Assembly: GCA_910578585.1 (NCBI GenBank) | Contig: CAJTRG010000014.1 | Location: forward strand, 1 to 38,497 | DNA: 38,497 bases | Reading direction: 5' to 3' | Origin: an uncultured Mailhella sp. | GTDB taxonomy: Bacteria; Desulfobacterota; Desulfovibrionia; Desulfovibrionales; Desulfovibrionaceae | Part shown: piece by piece, positions 1-6,871 of the stretch | Position numbering within the stretch: position 1 is the first letter of the stretch | Layout: the number at the start of each line of letters is the position of its first letter | The notes under the pieces: generated by a model | The model's database searches: none | Told to the model about the DNA's origin: nothing | Seen by the model: only the letters and a program-made list of their open reading frames with translations | Translations under genes and position numbers: made by a program

Positions 1-2
1 AG

Positions 3-41
3 GAGGATAACAGAGTTTTGCAAAAATTAAAAGTTAATTGA
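3..41 (+). CDS. Possible C-terminal end of an upstream gene (partial)
   Basis: Frame 3 is open from the window edge to a TGA at 39-41, giving about 12 residues (EDNRVLQKLKVN). A gene ending here would be convergent with the minus-strand gene ending at 179, with the hairpin repeat between them. The other two copies of that repeat sit in the same kind of convergent gap. The piece is too short to identify and could be chance. Confidence 0.2.
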   Translation, partial: EDNRVLQKLKVN

Positions 42-77
42 CGACACTATCTAGAGAATATTTTAAAATTACAAAAA

Positions 78-150
78 CAAAACCGTTATGGACAAAGTCT
101 ATAACGGTTTTGCGTGTAGGGGGCTTGGGGAGAATTATTCCCCCCAAGAA
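78..150 (-). repeat. Two-hairpin intergenic repeat, copy 1 (minus orientation)
   Basis: Hairpin A has arms at 78-93 and 97-112, with one G-U pair and the 3-nt loop AAA. Hairpin B is a G/C-run stem at 124-148 (CTTGGGG with CCCCAAG). Read on the minus strand, the order is a short T/C tract, hairpin B, a C-rich spacer, hairpin A, then a T-rich tail. This is the same order as the copies near 4735 and 27203. It begins about 30 bases after the stop of the minus-strand gene at 179-409, so it probably acts as a terminator, perhaps in both directions. Confidence 0.85.
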
Positions 151-178
151 AAATAAAAAAGATAGTAAAATACTATGA

Positions 179-409
179 TTAAAAATAATCCAAATCCACG
201 GCGGAACTGCCATTTCCCAGCATAAGTTTTATATACTGTATGCTTCGAGCATTGACGGGCAAAATAGGGAAATTTTGCTGACAATTTTCACATTTCACAG
301 AACTTGGAGCAAGAGGTGCAATAAGCGCGTTTTTTTGTCCGCAATGGGGGCAATTATAAAAAAATATCAACTCAACCCCATTAGGCGCAACAGGTTTTAC
401 AGTACTCAT
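179..409 (-). CDS. Small zinc-ribbon protein (76 aa), function unknown
   Basis: A 76-residue soluble protein. Two CxxC pairs, CPHC near residue 20 and CENC near residue 40, form a treble-clef or zinc-ribbon-like knuckle in the first half. The second half has no motif I recognise. The start at 409 has a good Shine-Dalgarno sequence (AGGAG) that overlaps the gpmI stop codon, so the gene is the third and last of an rsfS-gpmI-ORF operon. It is followed by copy 1 of the two-hairpin repeat. I infer a metal-binding and possibly nucleic-acid-binding role from the Cys pairs only. Confidence 0.8.
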   Translation of the reverse strand: MSTVKPVAPNGVELIFFYNCPHCGQKNALIAPLAPSSVKCENCQQNFPILPVNARSIQYIKLMLGNGSSAVDLDYF

Positions 410-417
410 ACATTCTC

Positions 418-1938
418 CTAAAGTAAGGACTGTCCGTCCATTTCAGCAGGTTTTTCCTGTTTCCAAAGAGCAAGCAAAGTAGGAGCAATATCGCCCAGTT
501 TGCCTTCTTTCTCCACTTGTAATGAACCGTCTTTGTGCATAAGTAAAAATGGTACTTTATTCATGCTGTGGGCTGTTTGTGGTTTGCCTTTGCTGTCGAT
601 CATTTCTTCCACATTGCCATGGTCAGCTGTCACACAAACATACATATCTTCTGCGAATGCTGCTTCCACTATTTTTGCAGCACAGGTATCCACGGCTTCA
701 CAAGCTTTAATCGCGGCTTGAAGATTGCCCGTATGCCCAACCATATCAGGATTCGCCAAGTTGCAGACAATAAAATCAAATTTCGTGCTCTTGATGGCAG
801 AGATAAGCTTTTCTGTAACTTCAAATACACTCATTTCCGGTTTTAAATCATAGGTTGCCACATCTTTTGGAGAATTAACCAAAATTCTTTCTTCATTTGC
901 AAAGGTTTCTTCTCTGCCGCCGCTAAAGAAATAAGTAACGTGAGCATATTTTTCTGTTTCTGCAATACGTAATTGCTTGAAGCCATGCGCTGCAACCCAT
1001 TCGCCCAAGGTATTAGGCAAAACATCCTTGCCAAACGCAACAGGAAGAGGCAAATCTGCTTCATAGGCTGTCATGGACGCCAAAAATACTTTTGGAGCTT
1101 TTTTGCGAGTAAATCCAGAAAAATCTGTATCTAAAAAGGCATGCACCAGTTCCCGCGCCCGGTCAGCTCTAAAATTGAAGAAGAAAATACCATCATTATC
1201 CTGCACGGTTGCTTCATCTTTGGGCAAAAGCAAATGCGGTTCAATAAATTCATCAGTAATATCTTTCGCATAGGACGCAGTCAAAACATCTGCGGCAGCA
1301 TTTGCCGTATCCGCTTCCCCGTCAACAAGCATATGCCAGGCTTTTTCCACGCGTTCCCAGCGTTTATCTCTGTCCATGGCATAAAAACGGCCGCACACAC
1401 TGGCAAGTTTTCCGCCCTGTTCCTGCATGCTGGCAAGAATTTCCTGTACATAGTTGACGCCTGAAGTTGGAGATGTATCGCGTCCGTCCATAAAGGCATG
1501 CAAGTACACAGGAACATTTTGTTCCTTTGCCAAACGAAGCAGGGCTTTAATATGGTTAATATGGCTGTGCACACCGCCGTCAGATAAAAGCCCCATCAAA
1601 TGCAAGCGTCCATGGGCATTCTTTATTTTTGCACAAAGATCCAGCAAAGCGGGATTTTTATAAAAATCACCATTTGCAATAGCCGCGTCAACTGCTTTCA
1701 TATCCTGCAAAACAACACGTCCTGCCCCGATATTTAAATGCCCCACTTCGGAATTGCCAATAAATCCGGCAGGAAGTCCTACAAATTCACCAGAGGCATT
1801 TAATTGTGCCAGATTTTTATCCGCAATGATTTTATCCAGATATGGTGTATTCGCAAGTTTTGCTGCATTGCCGGCGCTTTCTGGAGCAAGCCCGTATCCG
1901 TCTAAAATAAGCAATAATGTTTTTGGTATACTTTTCAT
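418..1938 (-). CDS. gpmI: 2,3-bisphosphoglycerate-independent phosphoglycerate mutase
   Basis: This enzyme interconverts 3-phosphoglycerate and 2-phosphoglycerate in glycolysis and gluconeogenesis through a phosphoserine intermediate, using two metal ions (usually Mn). At 506 residues it has the normal family length. Visible signatures are LLILDGYG at 9-16 (metal Asp13), GNSEVGHLNIGAGR at 61-74 with the catalytic Ser63, the MDRDKRW block near residue 190, and TADHGN near residue 440. It starts 2 nt after the rsfS stop, so translational coupling is likely. An rsfS neighbour is common for gpmI in this bacterial group. Confidence 0.97.
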   Translation of the reverse strand: MKSIPKTLLLILDGYGLAPESAGNAAKLANTPYLDKIIADKNLAQLNASGEFVGLPAGFIGNSEVGHLNIGAGRVVLQDMKAVDAAIANGDFYKNPALLDLCAKIKNAHGRLHLMGLLSDGGVHSHINHIKALLRLAKEQNVPVYLHAFMDGRDTSPTSGVNYVQEILASMQEQGGKLASVCGRFYAMDRDKRWERVEKAWHMLVDGEADTANAAADVLTASYAKDITDEFIEPHLLLPKDEATVQDNDGIFFFNFRADRARELVHAFLDTDFSGFTRKKAPKVFLASMTAYEADLPLPVAFGKDVLPNTLGEWVAAHGFKQLRIAETEKYAHVTYFFSGGREETFANEERILVNSPKDVATYDLKPEMSVFEVTEKLISAIKSTKFDFIVCNLANPDMVGHTGNLQAAIKACEAVDTCAAKIVEAAFAEDMYVCVTADHGNVEEMIDSKGKPQTAHSMNKVPFLLMHKDGSLQVEKEGKLGDIAPTLLALWKQEKPAEMDGQSLL

Positions 1939-1940
1939 AA

Positions 1941-2321
1941 TTATGCCTTTTTTGCCCGTTCAGAAAGAACAACACTTTCTGCTTCATGCCATAAGCTTTC
2001 CAATTGGAAAAGCTCGCGTGTATCTTCCTGGAAAATATGGACAACTATATCATTTAAATCCACAAGAACCCACGTTCCTGCCTGATAACCTTCAGTGGAT
2101 AAAATTTCAAAATTTTCTTTTTTGCTTTCCATGATAATATGGTCAGCCAAACTTTTTGCATGTCTGGCGGAACTTGCAGAAACAATAATCACCATGTCCG
2201 TCACAGTGCTTTTAATATCTAACACTTTGATATCTTTTGCTTTACTTTCAACTAACCAGGTATAAATATATTCTGCTTTTTCTTTTGTAGGCATAAGCGA
2301 GAATTTTTTTTCTTTTGCCAT
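1941..2321 (-). CDS. rsfS: Ribosomal silencing factor RsfS
   Basis: RsfS (Iojap/DUF143 family) binds ribosomal protein uL14 on the free 50S subunit and blocks subunit joining under poor nutrition. The 126-residue length is typical. The family core is clear: KAKDIKVLDIKSTVTDMVIIVSA, then ARHAKSLADHI, then EGYQAGTWVLVDLNDIVVHIF. ATG at 2321 is preceded by GGAG with suitable spacing. It is the first gene of the operon rsfS-gpmI-ORF76 on the minus strand. The gap upstream (2322-2480) separates it from the divergent CoA ligase gene and must hold both promoters. Confidence 0.95.
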   Translation of the reverse strand: MAKEKKFSLMPTKEKAEYIYTWLVESKAKDIKVLDIKSTVTDMVIIVSASSARHAKSLADHIIMESKKENFEILSTEGYQAGTWVLVDLNDIVVHIFQEDTRELFQLESLWHEAESVVLSERAKKA

Positions 2322-2480
2322 TCATATACTCCAATAAATTTTTTTCTACTTTAGCAAAATTTTTTCCCAAGCACAAATAGGATTTTATGCTTTTTTCCCG
2401 CTATGCTTTGTCTTGACCTCTATCAAAAAATAATGCATAAAAAATTATTCTTTGTAAAAGGTTGTAAGGAGTATAGAACC

Positions 2481-3779
2481 ATGATGTTTCAACAAGATTT
2501 GGAAACCTTGCCAAAAGATGAATTAAAAAATTTGCAGCTCACACGATTACAAGACCTCTGTGCCCGACTTTACGCCAATGTACCATTTTACCAACAAAAA
2601 TTTGACGAGATTGGCATAACACCCAAGGACATCAAATCTCTTTCTGATATCAAGTATTTACCTTTTACGGAAAAGCAAGATATGCGTGATAATTATCCCT
2701 ATGGTCTCTTTGCCATGCCAAAGGAAAATATTGTGCGTCTGCATGCTTCAAGCGGAACAACAGGTAAAGCAACTGTTGTCGGCTATACCAACCGCGATAT
2801 CAAGAACTGGGCAAATTGCATGGCTCGTTCCTACACTGCCTGCGGCCTGACCCAAAAAGATATGATCCATATTGCCTATGGGTATGGGCTTTTCACCGGC
2901 GGACTGGGTGCTCACTATGGTGCTGAACAATTAGGCGCGGTGGCAATTCCTATGTCTGGCGGTTCAACCAAACGTCAGGTTCAGCTTATGCGTGACTTTG
3001 GTGCAACAGCCCTTTGCTGCACCCCTTCCTATGCGCTCTATCTTTATGAAGCTGGCGCTGAAGCCGGCATCAATTTCAAAGATCTTCCTTTGCGTATTGG
3101 TGTTTTTGGAGCTGAACCATGGACAGAAGTTATGCGCCATGAAATTGAAGAAAAACTCGATATAACAGCCTATAATATCTATGGGTTATCTGAAGTTATG
3201 GGCCCTGGCGTTGCCTGTGAATGTGAATCCAGCGCCAATGGCCTTATGCATATTCAGGAAGACCATTTCTATCCTGAAATTATTGACCCCGTCACCGGTG
3301 AACAATTGCCTGACGGCGAAGAAGGCGAACTTGTTATCACTACCCTGACCAAAGAAGGTCTGCCGCTTCTGCGCTACAGAACAAGAGATATTACCTCTAT
3401 CAATAATACTCCTTGTGCCTGCGGCAGAACCTTCAGACGCATAAGCCGTCTCAAGGGTCGCTCCGATGATATGCTGATTATCCGCGGCGTAAACGTTTAT
3501 CCGCAGCAAATCGAAGGCATTATTATTGACGCTGAAGGCACTGCTCCTCATTATCAAATTATTGTCAATAGAGAAGGCGCTCTGGATACTGTTGAAATCC
3601 TTGTAGAAATTGCAGAAGATTCCTTTGTTGATACCATTAAGGGTCTGCAGCAGCGCGAACAAAAGATCCAAAAGACAATCAAGGAATTCCTTGGTGTTAC
3701 AACTAAAGTTCGTCTTGTTGAACCCAAGACCATTGAAAGAACTGACGGTAAAGCAAAGCGTATTATTGATAAACGTTAA
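2481..3779 (+). CDS. Phenylacetate-CoA ligase family protein (PaaK-type, AMP-forming)
   Basis: This is an adenylate-forming enzyme that activates an aryl or related carboxylic acid to its CoA thioester through an acyl-AMP intermediate. The P-loop-like motif HASSGTTGKAT lies at 88-98 and YGLSEVMGPG near 225. The C-terminal hinge and AMP-binding C domain (GRSDDMLIIRGVNVYP) are present. The frame is open from 2403, but ATG 2481 follows a clear AAGGAG at 2466-2471 and gives 432 residues, the family norm; ATG 2484 is equally possible. PaaK homologues without a phenylacetate pathway are common in sulfate reducers, so the true substrate (phenylacetate, indoleacetate or another acid) cannot be read here. 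It is followed after 3 nt by a PHP-domain gene. Confidence 0.93.
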   Translation: MMFQQDLETLPKDELKNLQLTRLQDLCARLYANVPFYQQKFDEIGITPKDIKSLSDIKYLPFTEKQDMRDNYPYGLFAMPKENIVRLHASSGTTGKATVVGYTNRDIKNWANCMARSYTACGLTQKDMIHIAYGYGLFTGGLGAHYGAEQLGAVAIPMSGGSTKRQVQLMRDFGATALCCTPSYALYLYEAGAEAGINFKDLPLRIGVFGAEPWTEVMRHEIEEKLDITAYNIYGLSEVMGPGVACECESSANGLMHIQEDHFYPEIIDPVTGEQLPDGEEGELVITTLTKEGLPLLRYRTRDITSINNTPCACGRTFRRISRLKGRSDDMLIIRGVNVYPQQIEGIIIDAEGTAPHYQIIVNREGALDTVEILVEIAEDSFVDTIKGLQQREQKIQKTIKEFLGVTTKVRLVEPKTIERTDGKAKRIIDKR

Positions 3780-3782
3780 GCC

Positions 3783-4472
3783 ATGTTTGATTTTCATATT
3801 GAAATAAATGAGCAAATGCCCCTGAGCTCTACCATTATTTATGCCAAAAACTTAGGGCTCAGGGCCATTGCGCTCATTGTAACCGCAGAATACATCCCCA
3901 GCGCCGGCGATACAGCTGCCAGTGCCCTGCACAAAGACCATATCAAAACTTCTCCGTTTCTCCTGCAGCTTATGGAAAAACAACAGTTTGTCCATAAACT
4001 TTCCATTTACTATGATATGCAAATCTTTTTTGGGGTGCAGCTGCAGCATATTCCCCCTGCACTGCTTGAAGAAACAATACAATTTTATCGGGGACTGGGC
4101 ATTTCGCTGATTGGAGTACACGGTGAAAGCATAAGCGATATTGTGGAAAAGGGTACCAATTTTTCTGCCATTACGGCAAAGGCAGATATTTTGTTCAATC
4201 CTGGACTCATTGATGAAAAATGTGTAGAATTGGCAAAAGAAAACAATGTGTTTTTGGAAATTTCCACGCATCAGAAGCATGCTTATACCAATGCCCATAT
4301 TGCTAAGCTCGCCCAAAAATACGGGGCAAAGCTTGTGCTTGGCAGCAGCGCTCACACACTGCATGAAATCCACAGTCCTGAAATGCAGGAACGCATCTTG
4401 AAAGGCGCGTGCATTGAAAAGCATAACAGCTATGAATTATTACAACAATTACAACAAAATCATAAAATTTAA
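3783..4472 (+). CDS. PHP-domain protein of the histidinol-phosphatase-like type
   Basis: The 229 residues fit the PHP-fold family annotated as histidinol phosphate phosphatase domain proteins. Landmarks are GVQLQHIPPALL, the GVHGESI block, the DILFNPGLI strand and LEISTHQKHAYTN. The first metal motif, normally HxH, reads H5-I-E7. The late motif, which I expect to be (T/S)DAH, reads S189-A190-H191 and so lacks Asp. Some metal ligands therefore look changed, and activity is uncertain. It starts 3 nt after the CoA ligase stop, so it is cotranscribed and probably coupled to it. The same pair adjacency suggests a linked but unknown task. Confidence 0.8.
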   Translation: MFDFHIEINEQMPLSSTIIYAKNLGLRAIALIVTAEYIPSAGDTAASALHKDHIKTSPFLLQLMEKQQFVHKLSIYYDMQIFFGVQLQHIPPALLEETIQFYRGLGISLIGVHGESISDIVEKGTNFSAITAKADILFNPGLIDEKCVELAKENNVFLEISTHQKHAYTNAHIAKLAQKYGAKLVLGSSAHTLHEIHSPEMQERILKGACIEKHNSYELLQQLQQNHKI

Positions 4473-4483
4473 GGAGAAGTATT

Positions 4484-4720
4484 ATGGCAGAATGTCCAAA
4501 ATGTAATGGAACTGGCAGACAATCCTGTGGTGTTTGTTGGGGTGGCCAAAGACAAATTCTTTGCATGGGCTGCAGCGGACGCGGTTATATCAAACACGAA
4601 GACGGCACAAAAGAAACCTGTAAACGCTGCCACGGCGCAAAAGTGTATATTCCTTTAAGCTGCCCCAAATGCGACAACAGCACCCCTTGCCCTCATTGCG
4701 GCGGAACCGGACGAATATAG
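4484..4720 (+). CDS. Cys-rich mini-protein with DnaJ-type zinc-finger motifs (78 aa)
   Basis: A 78-residue protein made almost wholly of CxxCxGxG-like repeats: CPKCNGTG, CGVCWGG, CMGCSGRG, CKRCHGAK, CPKCDNS and CPHCGGTG. The six pairs resemble the DnaJ Cys-rich domain without J or client-binding domains, and could bind up to three zinc ions. Its start has AAGGAG 8 nt upstream, and it is the third gene of the CoA ligase-PHP operon. Stand-alone DnaJ-like zinc fingers act as RNA- or protein-binding modules in other families. No function can be assigned here. Confidence 0.88.
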   Translation: MAECPKCNGTGRQSCGVCWGGQRQILCMGCSGRGYIKHEDGTKETCKRCHGAKVYIPLSCPKCDNSTPCPHCGGTGRI

Positions 4721-4734
4721 TTATTTTTTCTTTT

Positions 4735-4812
4735 CTTTGGGGGAGATTATCTCCCCCAACCCCCCTATACGCAAAACCGTTATAGACAATGTCTATAACG
4801 ATTTTGTTTTAT
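4735..4812 (+). repeat. Two-hairpin intergenic repeat, copy 2
   Basis: Hairpin B at 4737-4759 is a 10-bp G/C-run stem (TTGGGGGAGA with TCTCCCCCAA) around TTA. A C-rich spacer follows, then hairpin A with arms 4772-4787 and 4791-4806, loop AAT and one C-A mismatch, then a T-rich tail. It fills the gap between the converging ends of the Cys-rich mini-protein (stop 4720) and prmA (stop 4846). A role as bidirectional terminator fits. Confidence 0.88.
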
Positions 4813-4845
4813 CATATAATTTTACAAAATTACAAAAAATAAAAT

Positions 4846-5718
4846 TTATCCCCAATACAGAGAAATCCATTCACCGTCTTTCATATCAGTTTCTTGTCTG
4901 AACTGACGGGCTTTTCCCATTTTTGCATAGGCTTTTTCCAAATCGTCAACTTGTATTCCTAAAAAGCCTGATAAAATCAACACCATATTATCATTTGTGA
5001 CTGCCATAATATCTTCTGCCATTTCCCGCAGCGGCTTAGCCAAAATATTGGCAATAACCACATCATATTGCTGGCTTTTTGCTTTTTCAATGCTGCCAAG
5101 CTCAATATCAAAGCCCTGCACCTTATTCAAGGCACAATTTTCTCTTGCATTATCCACAGCCAGGCTTTCAATATCAAGCCCATTGCCGGTTAAACCATAT
5201 TTTGTGCAGGCAATTCCCAAAATACCCGTCCCAGTGCCAAGATCTAAAAAGCGTTGTCCTGCCTTGATTTTTCCCTCATGGTACAAGGTTGTAATAGCTT
5301 TCAGACAAAGCACAGTGCTGGCATGATGGCCTGTGCCAAAAGCAGATTTTGGCTCAATAATAATGGTGTGCAGATTTTTTGTATTTTCATAGCTTTCAGC
5401 AAGCCATGGAGGCAAAATCACAAAATCTCCCACTTCAATGGGCGTAAAATATTCTTTCCAGGCATTTGTCCAGTCAGCCTGCACAATCTTAGAGCGGGAA
5501 CACACTGCTTCCGGCAAGAAATCTTTGACCTGGCCTGCAAGCGTATCTAAAATTTCACCGTCTTCACAATGCACAGTCAGCTTTATTTGTCCTGTGGCAA
5601 GGCTTTCTTCTTCCCAGCCATAACTCATGCTCTGCCCCACAAGAGCCTCTGCAAGGGCAAAGTCTTCTTCTTCAACAAGTATTTCCAGGCGTTCCAGATA
5701 TTTCTCTTCTGTATTCAT
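4846..5718 (-). CDS. prmA: Ribosomal protein L11 methyltransferase
   Basis: PrmA trimethylates lysines and the N-terminus of ribosomal protein uL11 using S-adenosylmethionine. The C-terminal methyltransferase domain is clear: FGTGHHASTVLCL, the SAM-binding LDLGTGTGILGIA, and VIANILAKPL where the family has an N-x-L-x-x-P motif. The N-terminal third matches the substrate-binding domain. The 290 residues are normal. The start at 5718 lies 8 nt after the pyrR stop, so the two genes form an operon. The 3' end faces repeat copy 2. Confidence 0.95.
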   Translation of the reverse strand: MNTEEKYLERLEILVEEEDFALAEALVGQSMSYGWEEESLATGQIKLTVHCEDGEILDTLAGQVKDFLPEAVCSRSKIVQADWTNAWKEYFTPIEVGDFVILPPWLAESYENTKNLHTIIIEPKSAFGTGHHASTVLCLKAITTLYHEGKIKAGQRFLDLGTGTGILGIACTKYGLTGNGLDIESLAVDNARENCALNKVQGFDIELGSIEKAKSQQYDVVIANILAKPLREMAEDIMAVTNDNMVLILSGFLGIQVDDLEKAYAKMGKARQFRQETDMKDGEWISLYWG

Positions 5719-5726
5719 ATGCTTCC

Positions 5727-6254
5727 TTAATTGGGCAAAAGCCGAACTTCATCAATACCGTCTAAATCTTCCAAAAGTACGTCAATTTGTTCACTTTTTG
5801 CAGTATTTACCTGCTTACCCACATAGGCAGCATAAATAGGCAGTTCTCTGTGCCCTCTGTCTACAAGCACAAGCAGTTCAATGGAGCAGGAACGCCCATA
5901 ATCCTGCAAAGCTTCCAGGGCAGCCCGCACGGTTCTGCCTGAATACAGCACATCATCCACTAAAATTACCCGTTTTCCCTCAATAGTGACAGGAATATCT
6001 GACGCGGTGAGCTCTGGAATTGCAGCGAGCGTCGTCCAATCATCACGGTACAAGCTGATATCCAGCGTTCCCTGAGTAACGTTTTTGCCTGTTTTTTCCT
6101 GTAAAATTTTGGCTAATCTATTGGATAAATACACCCCGCGGCGAACTATGCCCACCAAAATGAGGTTATCTAAATTTTCATATTTTTCCATAATTTGATA
6201 GGCAAGACGTTCCAAAGTACGTTCCATATCGCCTTTATTCATCAGAACTTTCAT
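5727..6254 (-). CDS. pyrR: PyrR: pyrimidine operon regulator / uracil phosphoribosyltransferase family
   Basis: The 175-residue protein carries the PRPP-binding motif VILVDDVLYSGRTVRAA and the LVGIVRRGVYLSNRLA segment typical of PyrR. Gram-positive PyrR binds pyr mRNA and also has uracil phosphoribosyltransferase activity. In Proteobacteria it is usually read as a phosphoribosyltransferase with unclear RNA binding. No pyr biosynthesis gene lies in the window and I saw no PyrR-type RNA anti-antiterminator, so a regulatory role here is unproven. It is the first gene of the pyrR-prmA operon. Confidence 0.92.
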   Translation of the reverse strand: MKVLMNKGDMERTLERLAYQIMEKYENLDNLILVGIVRRGVYLSNRLAKILQEKTGKNVTQGTLDISLYRDDWTTLAAIPELTASDIPVTIEGKRVILVDDVLYSGRTVRAALEALQDYGRSCSIELLVLVDRGHRELPIYAAYVGKQVNTAKSEQIDVLLEDLDGIDEVRLLPN

Positions 6255-6406
6255 AATAACTCCTATGGGTTACTGCATATAAAACTTTCTTTAACTTTAC
6301 CAAAATACATAATTATTGCAAATAAAATCTTAAAAATTATTTTCTGCAAAAATTAACTTTTAAAAACTCTGCTGAATTATCAATAAGTTAGTGTTATCTC
6401 ACCTTG

Positions 6407-6453
6407 TTTGTCAAAATTCTAGCATTGACAAATTGCCATTTCCAACCTATTTT
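6407..6453 (+). promoter_or_regulatory. Sigma70-type promoter with overlapping inverted repeat, upstream of the selenoprotein gene
   Basis: TTGACA at 6425-6430 and TATTTT at 6448-6453 are separated by 17 nt, a good housekeeping promoter about 40 nt before the ATG at 6494. The -35 box is the right arm of a perfect inverted repeat, TTTGTCAA (6407-6414) and TTGACAAA (6425-6432), with 10 nt between the arms. This would suit a dimeric repressor. The regulator is unknown. The rest of 6255-6493 is AT-rich and must also hold the pyrR promoter. Confidence 0.6.
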
Positions 6454-6493
6454 AAATCCTATAAAAACCACGCTTTTTAGCGTTGGAGGAAAA

Positions 6494-6823
6494 ATGATTA
6501 AATTAACAGAAAATGCAAAAAAAGAACTTGATGCTTTTTTTGCTGACAAAGAAAAAAGCACTATCCGTGTATTTTTAGCCCCAGGCGGCTGACGTGGGCC
6601 TAAATTATCTTTGGCTCTGGATGAGTCCAAATCAGATGATACAACTATGGAAGTAGATGGATTTGATTTTTGCATCGAAACAAGCCTGCTTTCTCAAATC
6701 GGTGGTGCAACCATTGATATTACCTATTTAGGCTTCAATGTTGAACCCGATATTCCACTGAATGCCCCTGCTGGATCTTCCGGCTGCTCAGGCTGCAGCA
6801 GCGGCGGATCCTGCTCAATCTAA
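6494..6823 (+). CDS. HesB/IscA-like selenoprotein with in-frame UGA (Sec33)
   Basis: Reading through one TGA at 6590-6592 gives a continuous 109-residue protein. The frame is identical on both sides, and the family sequence continues directly (LAPGG-U-RGPKLSLALDES). The fold is the HesB/IscA type: N-terminal helix, beta strands, GGATIDITYLGF, and a C-terminal Cys-rich tail (GCSGCSSGGSCS). HesB-like selenoproteins with Sec or Cys at this point are known in sulfate reducers and clostridia. A bacterial SECIS-like hairpin lies just after the UGA. ATG 6494 has GGAGG 5 nt upstream. The role is probably redox or iron-sulfur/metal handling, unproven. Ordinary gene calling would give a 32-residue peptide plus a false 70-residue gene at 6611. 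Confidence 0.9.
6604..6640 (+). promoter_or_regulatory. SECIS-like hairpin for selenocysteine insertion
   Basis: Lower stem: 6604-6609 pairs with 6635-6640 (6 bp, one U-G). After a 3-nt bulge (6632-6634), 6610-6614 UUUGG pairs with 6627-6631 CCAAA. A single bulged U (6626) precedes the apical stem CUC (6615-6617) with GAG (6623-6625). The loop is UGGAU (6618-6622). The loop begins 25 nt after the UGA. A short apical stem, a bulged U and G in the first two loop positions all match bacterial SECIS rules, although here the bulged U is on the 3' side. Confidence 0.75.
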
Positions 6824-6831
6824 TTTATACC

Positions 6832-6857
6832 GTATTCCCACATTTTTGTGGGAATAC
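6832..6857 (+). terminator. Perfect 10-bp hairpin between the two HesB-like genes
   Basis: Arms GTATTCCCAC (6832-6841) and GTGGGAATAC (6848-6857) enclose ATTTTT. The sequence after it, CTTTATT, is only a weak U-tract. The hairpin could be a partial terminator that lowers expression of the second paralogue, or an mRNA processing or stability element. It starts 9 nt after the selenoprotein stop. Confidence 0.6.
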
Positions 6858-6871
6858 CTTTATTACAAGCA

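Noticed and set aside
3186..3815. Long minus-strand frame opposite the CoA ligase gene
   Set aside because: The plus-strand frame has complete family motifs; the opposite frame has none and is a codon-usage shadow.
6255..6493. PyrR-binding RNA attenuator before pyrR
   Set aside because: No anti-antiterminator sequence or terminator pair is visible, and no pyr gene follows.
6611..6823. Separate 70-aa gene beginning with TTG
   Set aside because: It is the in-frame downstream part of the selenoprotein and has no ribosome binding site.
6848..6871. GTG start for the second HesB-like protein, adding eight residues
   Set aside because: The GTG lies in the right arm of the 6832-6857 hairpin and has no Shine-Dalgarno sequence; the family N-terminus fits ATG 6872.
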